Shown in pieces: positions 7,254 through 14,296 of a DNA stretch of 28,506 nucleotides. The notes beneath the pieces are model-generated. The model searched no databases, had not been told where the DNA came from, and saw nothing but the letters and a program-made list of their open reading frames with translations. Both the position numbers and the translations under genes were made by a program. The DNA lies in NCBI GenBank assembly GCA_040079935.1, contig JBEBJI010000026.1, forward strand, positions 1 through 28,506. The letters are read 5' to 3'. The stretch comes from Methylotenera_A sp040079935. GTDB lineage: Bacteria > Pseudomonadota > Gammaproteobacteria > Burkholderiales > Methylophilaceae. Every line of letters starts with the position of its first letter. Position 1 is the stretch's first letter.

Positions 7254-7293
7254 ATGCTCTGCAAGCTAATATCCATGCGCCTTCCAGAGCATC
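7253..7293. repeat. Palindromic repeat, copy B
   Basis: GATGCTCTGCAAGC and GCCTTCCAGAGCATC are arms around TAATATCCAT; this is the most symmetric copy. It starts at the last base of the DUF2789 stop codon. Read on the plus strand it translates as DALQANIHAPSRAS, close to the peptides that copies C and D add to proteins. A further CCGCATTCGCATGG at 7301-7314 resembles the diverged arm of copy A. Confidence 0.7.
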
Positions 7294-7317
7294 GTTTTCC
7301 GCATTCGCATGGTTTTG

Positions 7318-7510
7318 AATTTTAATCCCCTTTGCCGCGCCTTCGGCTTGAGCCAGCGGATGGAAAGCGGCGAGGACTGTTTGAGTGCTGAAAGCGCGAG
7401 TTCCGCAGCCGCCCAGATGCGGCGCTAAGACCGAAGGAGAAAAGCGGCAGGGGGTCGCCTTCTTTTTGGATACTTTTACTTGGCGAAGCAAGAAAAAGTA
7501 TCTCGACTAG
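7318..7510. repeat. GC-richer structured intergenic element
   Basis: This stretch is clearly richer in G and C than its surroundings and ends with a strong hairpin: GATACTTTTACTT (7469-7481), an 8-nt loop, then AAGAAAAAGTATC (7490-7502), with 12 of 13 pairs. The order (CGAAGGAGAAAAGCGGCAGG, GGTCGCCTTCTTTTTGG, hairpin) resembles a widely scattered noncoding sequence of proteobacteria that is often misannotated as hypothetical proteins. I know that from general experience and could not search for it here. The overlapping minus-strand open frames are probably not genes. Confidence 0.45.
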
Positions 7511-7551
7511 AGGCGAAAAGTAATGTTGCATAACTAGGATAATGCTATATC

Positions 7552-8397
7552 TTAGTTAAGAATCTTTACAGCTCCATTTCGCTCAATTTCAGCATGTCTA
7601 ATTTTAATAGGATTTGAAGCTTGTTCTATGACTGAATTTAACCAAGTAATTGTATCAGTGCTTACGTTTGCTCCCACGATTACACTTTTAACCGCACTTG
7701 CAGGGAAATCATATTTTCCTGGCCCATGAAGATTTCGCATAAATGACTCTACTGCTGCAGGTATGGCCTTTTCAGACAAGTATCTATTTAGCCTCGCCTC
7801 ATCTTGCCAGCGGGCTATAAGACGCCATTCTTGCTCGTGAGACCAATAAGAGTTTTTAGTAAACATACTCTTAGTTAGAATTTCATCCATAGTATCAATT
7901 AGACGATTTATTACTGGTGCTTCATTTGCATAAGTTACTTTTTGGGCAATTTGAAACAACCCTGAATTAGCATCAAATTCAATAACTACACCTTTATGCC
8001 CATCAGCATAATGTGCCCAAAGCAATGGTTCAGTTGGTATCTCTGAAAGACTAAAAATTCCAACTCTATCAAGAATATCATGAACTATCGCTTCAACAGA
8101 TTGCGGAGAATTTCTCAGCTGGTAAATTTGTTTATTCTCTTCTAACAATCTTTCTGCAGGAGAAAATTTAATTCTAGAGTGTTTAATAATACTATTGCGA
8201 ACGTAATTTCGTATTTGTTTATCACTACCTTCAAATATTATTGATGGTCTTAATTCATTGGGGTCATTTAATTGATTTCTCTGTCTGAAATATAATTGAT
8301 TTTCGAGAATTATTTCCCTAAACCATTTTTTTCTCTCGTCATTATTAAGAGAAGTAAAATAGTAAAAGTTTTCAGGGACTTTTTGCTCTTTAACCAT
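7552..8397 (-). CDS. DUF2971 domain protein
   Basis: 281 aa. It opens FYYFTSLNNDERKKW, followed by YFRQRNQLNDPNELRPS and the family hallmark LLWAHYADGHKGVVIEFDA, then SYWSHEQEWRLIARW. DUF2971 proteins are scattered, often in accessory or phage-like regions, and their activity is not established. The base composition is more AT-rich than the flanking nrdJb gene, and no good ribosome binding site precedes the ATG. Together with the structured DNA beside it, this suggests acquisition by transfer. No transposase or integrase is visible. Confidence 0.85.
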   Translation of the reverse strand: MVKEQKVPENFYYFTSLNNDERKKWFREIILENQLYFRQRNQLNDPNELRPSIIFEGSDKQIRNYVRNSIIKHSRIKFSPAERLLEENKQIYQLRNSPQSVEAIVHDILDRVGIFSLSEIPTEPLLWAHYADGHKGVVIEFDANSGLFQIAQKVTYANEAPVINRLIDTMDEILTKSMFTKNSYWSHEQEWRLIARWQDEARLNRYLSEKAIPAAVESFMRNLHGPGKYDFPASAVKSVIVGANVSTDTITWLNSVIEQASNPIKIRHAEIERNGAVKILN

Positions 8398-8442
8398 TCA
8401 AAATATTTCTAGCAAAAATCCCTTTAACTCAAGCTTTATAGC

Positions 8443-9147
8443 CTAACCGCACTTACTCTCACCACAATTCAAACACGTCAAACAGCCATCCATCACAATC
8501 GCGGCTTTAGTATTACATTTGCCACACAGCTGCGCACCTTTGGGGAAGCCTTCTGAAGTCATCTCTTCGCCCGCTTTGGCGTGGTTCTCATAGTATTCGG
8601 TGCGTTTTTCATCAACCAGTTTTTGTTGGTGTTCATCTAAACCTGGTTTTTTAAGCATGCCGATATTTTGCAAGTGCTGCTCTACCACATCGCCAATTTC
8701 TGCCACCAAGCTTGGCACAAAACGGCCGCCTTTTTTAAAGTAGCCGCCACTTGGCTCGAACACGCTTTTAAGCTCTTCCACCAAAAACGTTACATCGCCA
8801 CCTTTGCGAAACACCGCAGACATAACGCGGGTGAGGGCGACTATCCATTGAAAGTGATCCATATTTTTAGAGTTAATAAATATCTCGAACGGGCGGCGAT
8901 GCTCTTGCGGCGTGCCTTCGTTCATCACTACGTCGTTAATGGTGATGTAAAGCGCATGCTCGGTAACTGGCGTTTTTACTTTGTAGGTGCTGCCCGTAAT
9001 CTTTTCTGGGCGATCTAGCGGCTCGCCAATTTGCACGATTTTTGCGTTTAGCTCTTTTAATTCGGTCGCCTTGGCTTGCGCGTCCATTTTGTCTTGCTCG
9101 TTTACCAGCGCGTAGCCAGTGATTTTTTTATCTATTTTAACTGCCAT
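8443..9147 (-). CDS. nrdJb: B12-dependent ribonucleotide reductase, small C-terminal subunit (TSCPD domain)
   Basis: 234 aa. In split class II reductases, as in Pseudomonas, the C-terminal TSCPD part is a separate protein. Here TPVTEHALYITIND, FEIFINSKNMDHFQWIVALT, MSAVFRKGGDVTFLVEEL and PSLVAEIGDVVEQHL match that domain. The C-terminus has six Cys (C208, C211, C222, C225, C228, C233) arranged as CxxC and CxxCxxC plus one, likely zinc binding and/or re-reduction of the active site. GGAGAG precedes the ATG. Its start overlaps the 40-aa ORF by 16 nt. It acts with nrdJa to make deoxyribonucleotides. Confidence 0.9.
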   Translation of the reverse strand: MAVKIDKKITGYALVNEQDKMDAQAKATELKELNAKIVQIGEPLDRPEKITGSTYKVKTPVTEHALYITINDVVMNEGTPQEHRRPFEIFINSKNMDHFQWIVALTRVMSAVFRKGGDVTFLVEELKSVFEPSGGYFKKGGRFVPSLVAEIGDVVEQHLQNIGMLKKPGLDEHQQKLVDEKRTEYYENHAKAGEEMTSEGFPKGAQLCGKCNTKAAIVMDGCLTCLNCGESKCG

Positions 9148-9254
9148 AATTTCTCTCCTAAATACTGTAGCTCTTGCAGGGGCGTAAACTCCGCCAATTT
9201 ATTTGCAAGCCAATTTTTAATTAACTGAACATAATTTTGAGTCTCAATATTCAT
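9132..9254 (-). CDS. Possible 40-aa protein between nrdJa and nrdJb
   Basis: ATG at 9254 has GGAAG 8 nt upstream. It encodes MNIETQNYVQLIKNWLANKL, then AEFTPLQELQYLGEKLWQLK, and ends inside the start of nrdJb (16-nt overlap), which suggests translational coupling. The sequence predicts an amphipathic helical peptide with two Trp. A longer reading back to 9317 runs into the repeat at 9277-9339 and is unlikely. Function unknown; it may be only a leader for nrdJb translation. Confidence 0.45.
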   Translation of the reverse strand: MNIETQNYVQLIKNWLANKLAEFTPLQELQYLGEKLWQLK

Positions 9255-9276
9255 TATTATCTTCCTTTTTTTCGTC

Positions 9277-9339
9277 ATTCCGTGCCTGACACGGAATCCA
9301 GCGGCGTTTAAAGTCACTAGATTCCGACTTTCGTCGGAA
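9277..9339. repeat. Two hairpins of an ATTCCG...CGGAAT repeat
   Basis: ATTCCGTG-CCTGA-CACGGAAT (9277-9297) and TTCCGAC-TTTC-GTCGGAA (9322-9339) lie between nrdJa and the small ORF; the second is about 14 nt beyond the nrdJa stop. They resemble the ATTCC-palindrome-GGAAT sequences scattered in many Proteobacteria, such as dRS3 of Neisseria (established knowledge; similarity not tested). They may attenuate or stabilise the nrdJa-nrdJb transcript. Confidence 0.55.
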
Positions 9340-9352
9340 AGACGGTATACGA

Positions 9353-11518
9353 TTAAAACTTCCCGTAATAACCCTCTTTTAAAGCATCGTAAAGGTTTGC
9401 GGCGCTGTGAATCTCGCCATCATATTCAATCTCTTCGTTGCCTTTTACCTCAATTTCGGTGCCGTCTTCTAGCGTAAATTTGTACAGCGTATTTTCTAAA
9501 TCTTTCTCTGTTACCAACACGCCTTGGAAAGCCTCTGGGTTAAACCTGAATGTGGTGCAGCCTTTTAAGCCTTTGTCGTAAGCGTAAAGGTAGATATTTT
9601 TAAAATCTTCAAAATCGTAATCAGTCGGCACGTTAATGGTTTTTGAAATCGAGCTATCAATCCATTTTTGTGACGCGGCTTGAATATCCACATGCGCTTT
9701 CGCCATAATGGTAGAAGAATCTAAAAAGTAGTCAGGTAGCTTTTCATCTTCTTTATCGCTAAATGGCATGGCTTTTGAGTTAATCAACTCGCGGTAAGCC
9801 AATAGCTCGAAAGAGAATACATCGACTTTCTCTTTCGATTTTTTGCCTTCGCGAATCACGTTGCGCGCGTAATGGTGCGCAAACGATGGCTCGATGCCGT
9901 TGCTGGCGTTATTTGCCAAACTTAAGCTAATGGTGCCAGTTGGCGCGATTGAGCTGTGGTGCGTAAAGCGCACGCCTTTGCTGGCGATTTGGTTGCGCAA
10001 ACCTTCGGGGAATTGTTGCATGTAGCGGCTATATTTGCCCAGCAACACTTTACCGGCGATTTTTTGCCCAACTTTAATGCCATCTGCCGCCATTTCTGGG
10101 CGTTTTGCCAGCATGTCAGCCGTGACTTCAAATTTTTCTTCCATAATCGGCGCAGGGCCTTTTTCTTCAGCCAATTGCACGCCAATGTTCCAGCCTTCTT
10201 CGGCCATCACGCGGGTGACTTCATCGGTGAATTTAATCGAATCTTCTTCGCCGTATTTCATTTTCATCATGGTGAGCGTTGAGCCCAAGCCCAAATAGCC
10301 CATGCCGTGACGGCGTTTGCGCGCGATTTCGTCGCGCTGTTGTTGCAATGGCAAGCCATTAATCTCAACCACGTTATCGAGCATGCGCGTGAATACGGCT
10401 ACCACTTCGCGATATTCTGCCCAATCGAAATGCGCTTCATCGGTGAATGGTTTTTTAACGAATTTAGTTAAATTCACAGAGCCCAATAAACATGCACCAT
10501 ACGGCGGCAATGGCTGCTCGCCACATGGGTTAGTTGCGCGAATATTCTCGCAGAACCAGTTGTTGTTCATCTCGTTTACGCGGTCGATCAAAATAAAACC
10601 TGGCTCTGCAAAATCGTAAGTGGAAGACATAATCACATCCCACAACCTGCGCGCCTTAATGGTTTTATAGACGCGGCAAGCCACTTTGCCAGCATCTACG
10701 CCATCGGCTTTGGTGAGGTATTTGCCTTTCACTGGCCATTCGCGCCAAACTACTTGGCTTTCATCGTTCACATTCAAGCCATCGACAATGGCTTCTTTTT
10801 CTGTGACAGGGAAAGCAAGTTTCCATTCCGCATCGGCTTTTACTGCCTCCATGAATTCTTTGGTGATAAGGCAAGATAAATTGAACTGGCGCAAACGACC
10901 AGCTTCACGCTTGGCTTTAATAAAATCGGTAATGTCAGGGTGGGAAATGTCAAACGTCGCCATTTGGGCGCCACGACGACCACCCGCAGATGAAACGGTA
11001 AAACACATTTTGTCGTAGATATCCATGAAAGATAATGGGCCGCTTGTATATGCGCCAGCACCCGCCACGAATGCGCCTTTTGGACGCAATGTCGAGAATT
11101 CGTAACCAATGCCGCAGCCAGCTTTAAGGGTTAAGCCAGCTTCGTGCACTTTGTTCAAGATGTTATCCATGCTGTCTTCTACCACGCCAGAAACCGTGCA
11201 GTTAATGGTAGAAGTCGCAGGTTTGTGCTCTAGCGCGCCCGCATTAGAGGTAATGCGGCCAGCTGGGATTGCGCCACGGCGCAACGCCCATAAAAATTTC
11301 TCGTGCCATTCTTGGCGTTTTTCTTCAGTTGTTTCCACATCTGCCAGCGCTCGCGCCACGCGAGAATAAGTGTCATCCATGCTTTTATCGACATGCTCGC
11401 CAGTTTTGGTTTTTAAGCAATATTTTTTATCCCAAATATCCAACGAAACCGATTGAATTGGAATTTCAACCTCGTTGCTAACTTGTGATTTTGCTACTGG
11501 CTCAACTGCTTTTAACAT
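9353..11518 (-). CDS. nrdJa: Adenosylcobalamin-dependent ribonucleotide reductase, catalytic subunit
   Basis: 721 aa from the ATG at 11518, which has AAGGGAGAG about 7 nt upstream; the longer frame to 11554 lacks a site. Class II reductases convert ribonucleotides to deoxyribonucleotides with a B12 radical and need no oxygen. Signature blocks: AGRITSNAGA, STINCTVSG, LKAGCGIGYEFS, SSAGGRRGAQMATFDISHPD, NLSCLITKEF, the active-site ATNPCGEQPLPPYGACLLGS, and SSIAPTGTISL near the end of the barrel. The C-terminal TSCPD part of single-chain NrdJ is missing and is supplied by nrdJb downstream. The promoter region carries two NrdR boxes. Confidence 0.95.
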   Translation of the reverse strand: MLKAVEPVAKSQVSNEVEIPIQSVSLDIWDKKYCLKTKTGEHVDKSMDDTYSRVARALADVETTEEKRQEWHEKFLWALRRGAIPAGRITSNAGALEHKPATSTINCTVSGVVEDSMDNILNKVHEAGLTLKAGCGIGYEFSTLRPKGAFVAGAGAYTSGPLSFMDIYDKMCFTVSSAGGRRGAQMATFDISHPDITDFIKAKREAGRLRQFNLSCLITKEFMEAVKADAEWKLAFPVTEKEAIVDGLNVNDESQVVWREWPVKGKYLTKADGVDAGKVACRVYKTIKARRLWDVIMSSTYDFAEPGFILIDRVNEMNNNWFCENIRATNPCGEQPLPPYGACLLGSVNLTKFVKKPFTDEAHFDWAEYREVVAVFTRMLDNVVEINGLPLQQQRDEIARKRRHGMGYLGLGSTLTMMKMKYGEEDSIKFTDEVTRVMAEEGWNIGVQLAEEKGPAPIMEEKFEVTADMLAKRPEMAADGIKVGQKIAGKVLLGKYSRYMQQFPEGLRNQIASKGVRFTHHSSIAPTGTISLSLANNASNGIEPSFAHHYARNVIREGKKSKEKVDVFSFELLAYRELINSKAMPFSDKEDEKLPDYFLDSSTIMAKAHVDIQAASQKWIDSSISKTINVPTDYDFEDFKNIYLYAYDKGLKGCTTFRFNPEAFQGVLVTEKDLENTLYKFTLEDGTEIEVKGNEEIEYDGEIHSAANLYDALKEGYYGKF

Positions 11519-11630
11519 GAAAAAACTCTCCCTTACTTTAGCTGATAAACGCAAACTTTAATACTGCTCTGCGCTAACCCTGTGATTATAATTAACAATT
11601 TCTTATTTTTACAGAAAACATGTCACTTAA

Positions 11631-11646
11631 ACACAATATATTGTGC
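11631..11646 (-). promoter_or_regulatory. NrdR box 1 (strong)
   Basis: ACACAATATATTGTGC fits the NrdR consensus acaCwAtATaTwGtgt at nearly every position. It lies 113 nt upstream of the nrdJa start, just downstream of the predicted -10. NrdR is the ATP/dATP-sensing repressor of ribonucleotide reductase genes (established knowledge). Confidence 0.85.
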
Positions 11647-11656
11647 CTAGAACGAG

Positions 11657-11685
11657 AATTTAAGCCTTTATTTTGTGTGCGTCAA
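11657..11685 (-). promoter_or_regulatory. Predicted nrdJa promoter
   Basis: On the minus strand, TTGACG (11680-11685) and TAAATT (11657-11662) are separated by 17 nt. The distal NrdR box fills the spacer. The transcript would have a leader of about 130 nt. I see no B12 riboswitch core in it. The rest of 11519-11884 is AT-rich and must also hold the divergent waaA promoter, which I cannot place. Confidence 0.6.
11663..11678 (-). promoter_or_regulatory. NrdR box 2 (weaker, spacing diagnostic)
   Basis: AGCCTTTATTTTGTGT matches 12 of 16 NrdR consensus positions. It starts exactly 32 bp from box 1, the three-turn spacing typical of paired NrdR boxes, and occupies the -35/-10 spacer. Confidence 0.65.
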
Positions 11686-11884
11686 TAGCATTTTCTTCAT
11701 CTATTTATGCACTATTTTGGTGGATATTTTGCTGAAAACCAAGCCAGTATTTGCTCTACAACGCACTAAAAAATCTAACTGCAAAATAAACAGTATAAAA
11801 AATAAATGGCTCGCAAAAATTTTTGCTTTGTGCTTGTATTTTTTTTGCAACTAACAATGCCACCATTTTGTGAGAAAATGCCGC

Positions 11885-13147
11885 ATGAATCTATTTTTGT
11901 ACTCGCTTTTGCTTTATTTAGCCTTGCCGTTTGTGCCGTTAAGATTACTTTGGCGCGGCATTAAACAGCCTGCCTATCGCCAACATTGGGGAGAGCGATT
12001 TGGTTTTTATCCTGCTTCCACAACAAAGCCTATCATTTGGTTGCATTGTGTTTCGGTGGGCGAAACGCGCGCGGCTGAACCTTTGGTAAAAGCGCTACAA
12101 ACCAATTATCCGCAATATCAAATTTTAATCACCAACACCACGCCGACTGGTCGCGAAGCCAGCGTGGCTTTGTTTGGTGATAGCATTAAGCGAGTTTATT
12201 TACCTTACGATGTGCCATTTGCGGTAAATAATTTTTTAAAGCACTTTAAGCCAAAAATCGGTTTAATCATGGAAACCGAATTGTGGTTTAACTTAATCGC
12301 CGCCTGTAAACAGCGTGAAATTCCTTTGCTGTTATTAAACGCGCGGCTTTCAGAAAAATCAGCCAGCGGCTATGCCAAAATTAGCAAATTAGCTTCTGCA
12401 GGCTTGCAAAACTTGAGCGCGATTGCCGCCCAAACGGAAGAAGATGCGGCGCGCTTGCGAGCGCTTGGAGCGCAAAATTTAAGCGTGGCTGGGAATTTAA
12501 AATTTGATGTAAAACCGCCTGCAGATAGTGTGGATAAAGGCTTACAGCTTAGAAAGCAATTGGGCAATAAGCCAATATTTTTAGCCGCCAGCACACGCGA
12601 TGGCGAAGAAGAATTGATTTTAGACGCGGTGCGTGACTTGGATTTACTGACGATTATTGTGCCGCGCCATCCGCAGCGCTTTGAAGCAGTTGCGGCGATA
12701 TTGGAAAAGCGCAATATTGCATTTCAACGCAAATCTCTTCTTAAAAACGATGCCCTGCAACCCAATATCCATGCGGCTTCTGGGGTAGTTATCTTGGGAG
12801 ACACGATGGGCGAAATGCCAATATATTATGCTGCCTGCGATTTTGCGTTTATCGGCGGTAGCCTGCTGAATCACGGCGGGCAAAATTTGATTGAGGCCGC
12901 AGCCATGGGCAAGCCGATTTTAATTGGCGAGCACACGTTTAACTTCGCCAAAGCCACTGAAAATGCGGTGGAAGCGGGCGCGGCGATACGCGTAAAAGAT
13001 ACTGCAGAATTGCGCGATAACATTCAATATTTGCTAGAAAATGCGACGAGACGGTTAAAAATGAGCCAGGCAGCGTTGCGCTTTAATGAGGTCTCGGCTG
13101 GCGCAACGGCGCGCTTGATGAAGTTAATTGCGCAGTATTTGCATTAA
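11885..13147 (+). CDS. waaA: 3-deoxy-D-manno-octulosonic acid (Kdo) transferase
   Basis: Adds Kdo from CMP-Kdo to lipid A precursor at the inner membrane, completing the LPS inner core. I start at the ATG at 11885 (420 aa), not the GTG at 11870. This gives an immediate membrane anchor (MNLFLYSLLLYLALPFVPL) and puts the catalytic Glu at E60 in HCVSVGETRAA, the same number as in E. coli. Other motifs: LITNTTPTGREA, METELWFN, LLNARLSEKS, AASTRDGEEE, VILGDTMGEMP, FIGGSLLNHGGQNLIEAAA. Residues 289-301 (DALQPNIHAASGV) coincide with palindromic repeat copy D. The stop codon is shared with the convergent gene at 13144. Confidence 0.95.
   Translation: MNLFLYSLLLYLALPFVPLRLLWRGIKQPAYRQHWGERFGFYPASTTKPIIWLHCVSVGETRAAEPLVKALQTNYPQYQILITNTTPTGREASVALFGDSIKRVYLPYDVPFAVNNFLKHFKPKIGLIMETELWFNLIAACKQREIPLLLLNARLSEKSASGYAKISKLASAGLQNLSAIAAQTEEDAARLRALGAQNLSVAGNLKFDVKPPADSVDKGLQLRKQLGNKPIFLAASTRDGEEELILDAVRDLDLLTIIVPRHPQRFEAVAAILEKRNIAFQRKSLLKNDALQPNIHAASGVVILGDTMGEMPIYYAACDFAFIGGSLLNHGGQNLIEAAAMGKPILIGEHTFNFAKATENAVEAGAAIRVKDTAELRDNIQYLLENATRRLKMSQAALRFNEVSAGATARLMKLIAQYLH
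12749..12786. repeat. Palindromic repeat-like segment inside waaA, copy D
   Basis: GATGCCCTGCAACCC-AATATCCATGC-GGCTTCTGGGGT matches copy B at most positions, including AATATCCATGCG exactly. It lies in the variable loop before the conserved VILGDTMGE strand. Weaker than copies B and C; coincidence is possible. Confidence 0.4.
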
Positions 13148-13731
13148 ATCACTGTCAGTGATTTGACGTAAATAATCTCGCACGCGCCAGCGCCCGTATC
13201 TTCACGGGTGAGCGAGCTTTTCCAATGCCAACCATCACTTGCATTGACTTGAACCAACTCTCCGCTAAGTTTTACGATTTGGCCAGGGCGAATGGATTTT
13301 AAAGTTTTTTCAATTTGCGGATCCGCCGGAATCATGTGCATATTCGCGCTTTGCGTCTCAATTTCGCGCCGTGGAATTGGAAACTCATCCACACGCCAAT
13401 AATAAAAACGGTTGGATTGCGAAATTTTAATGTCTTTTAAAATCGCTTCGTCCGACATTGCGCCCCAACCTAGCGCTAAATCGACTGGTGATAAATCGGC
13501 CTCGCGACCAAGTGAATACTGCTCTGCAGCCAATACGCGCGCTTCGATTTGAAAGGATTCTAGCGGCGTAATGGTGTAACCATTGAGATTAAAATTTACT
13601 CCACCAGTCGAAATTTGTGTGGGCTGCTGGCTAGCAATAACGCCATTGCCGCGCACAACTGGCTGATCTGAAAAATGCTGATAGGCGCCATAACTGATAA
13701 GCACAAGAAATATAAATAGTTTCCAGTTCAC
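13144..13731 (-). CDS. Conserved membrane-anchored periplasmic protein, unknown function
   Basis: 195 aa with a GTG start, 7 nt after the isochorismatase-type gene. Residues 3-17 form an N-terminal anchor (LFIFLVLISYGAY); the rest should be periplasmic. Conserved-looking blocks are DLALGWGAMSDEAIL, ISQSNRFYYWR, EIETQSANMHMIPAD, VKLSGELVQV and SSLTREDTGAGACEIIYV. I recognise these from uncharacterised proteins of many Proteobacteria but know no function. Its stop codon overlaps that of waaA by two bases on the opposite strand. It is the last gene of the long minus-strand run. Confidence 0.75.
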   Translation of the reverse strand: MNWKLFIFLVLISYGAYQHFSDQPVVRGNGVIASQQPTQISTGGVNFNLNGYTITPLESFQIEARVLAAEQYSLGREADLSPVDLALGWGAMSDEAILKDIKISQSNRFYYWRVDEFPIPRREIETQSANMHMIPADPQIEKTLKSIRPGQIVKLSGELVQVNASDGWHWKSSLTREDTGAGACEIIYVKSLTVI

Positions 13732-13738
13732 GCTAAAA

Positions 13739-14296
13739 CTATCTTATCAGTTTCGAAACCGCCTTAAACGCATCGTTATTTGCATTGCCTAGCCACTCAA
13801 ACACGATGGATTCGGTATTACCAATCACACAACCCGCGTCGCGCATTCTGGCAATCGCATTGGCTTTGTTGGCTGGGTTACGCGAAATAATTGCATCTTC
13901 CACCACAAAAACATGCTTATTCGCTTGCAGCAAATCCAATGCGGTTTGTAGCAGGCAAATATGAGCTTCCATACCCGCCAAAATAATTTGCGAATTTTCA
14001 CGCTGCAATTGCTGATTAAATTTTGGCTCACCACAGGCTGAAAACGCCATTTTTCCGATAGGCTTATTGTGGGGGAAGTGCAATTTAATCTCAGGCAAAG
14101 TTTCGCCCAAGCCTTGTGGATATTGCTCTGTAAGCACAGTGGGCACAGCAAGTAAGTTGGCTGCTTGCACTAAAACACTACAATTTTTAACCACGCTTTG
14201 TAGCGCCTCGGAAGGCATTACATTTGCAAGTTTAACTTGCATATCAATAATAACTAACTGGCTGAGGTCTGCCTGCGCTACAAAATTAGTTGGCAT
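13739..14296 (-). CDS. Isochorismatase-family cysteine hydrolase
   Basis: 185 aa. The family triad is visible: D18 in VIIDMQ, K82 in PIGKMAFSACG and C114 in AGMEAHICLLQTA, with a cis-peptide-type turn before it. It lacks the extra domain of siderophore isochorismatases and is closer to YcaC-like hydrolases of unknown substrate. The start overlaps the tolC stop by 11 nt (ATGCCAACTAA), so it is translationally coupled to the efflux run. Confidence 0.88.
   Translation of the reverse strand: MPTNFVAQADLSQLVIIDMQVKLANVMPSEALQSVVKNCSVLVQAANLLAVPTVLTEQYPQGLGETLPEIKLHFPHNKPIGKMAFSACGEPKFNQQLQRENSQIILAGMEAHICLLQTALDLLQANKHVFVVEDAIISRNPANKANAIARMRDAGCVIGNTESIVFEWLGNANNDAFKAVSKLIR

Noticed and set aside
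7234..7531. Minus-strand open frames of 69-85 aa in the structured stretch
   Set aside because: Basic, unlike real proteins, and covering repeat and hairpin DNA; no ribosome binding site.
9922..11481. Several long open frames on both strands within nrdJa
   Set aside because: Shadow frames of a strongly conserved gene; low-complexity or basic translations with no start signals.
11519..11700. Possible B12 riboswitch ahead of nrdJa
   Set aside because: No B12-box core or matching stems in the leader; class II reductase genes often lack one.
13505..13540. Further copy of the palindromic repeat (GCTCTGCAGCCAATACGCGCG)
   Set aside because: Only one arm is similar and a gap is needed; chance within a coding sequence is likely.
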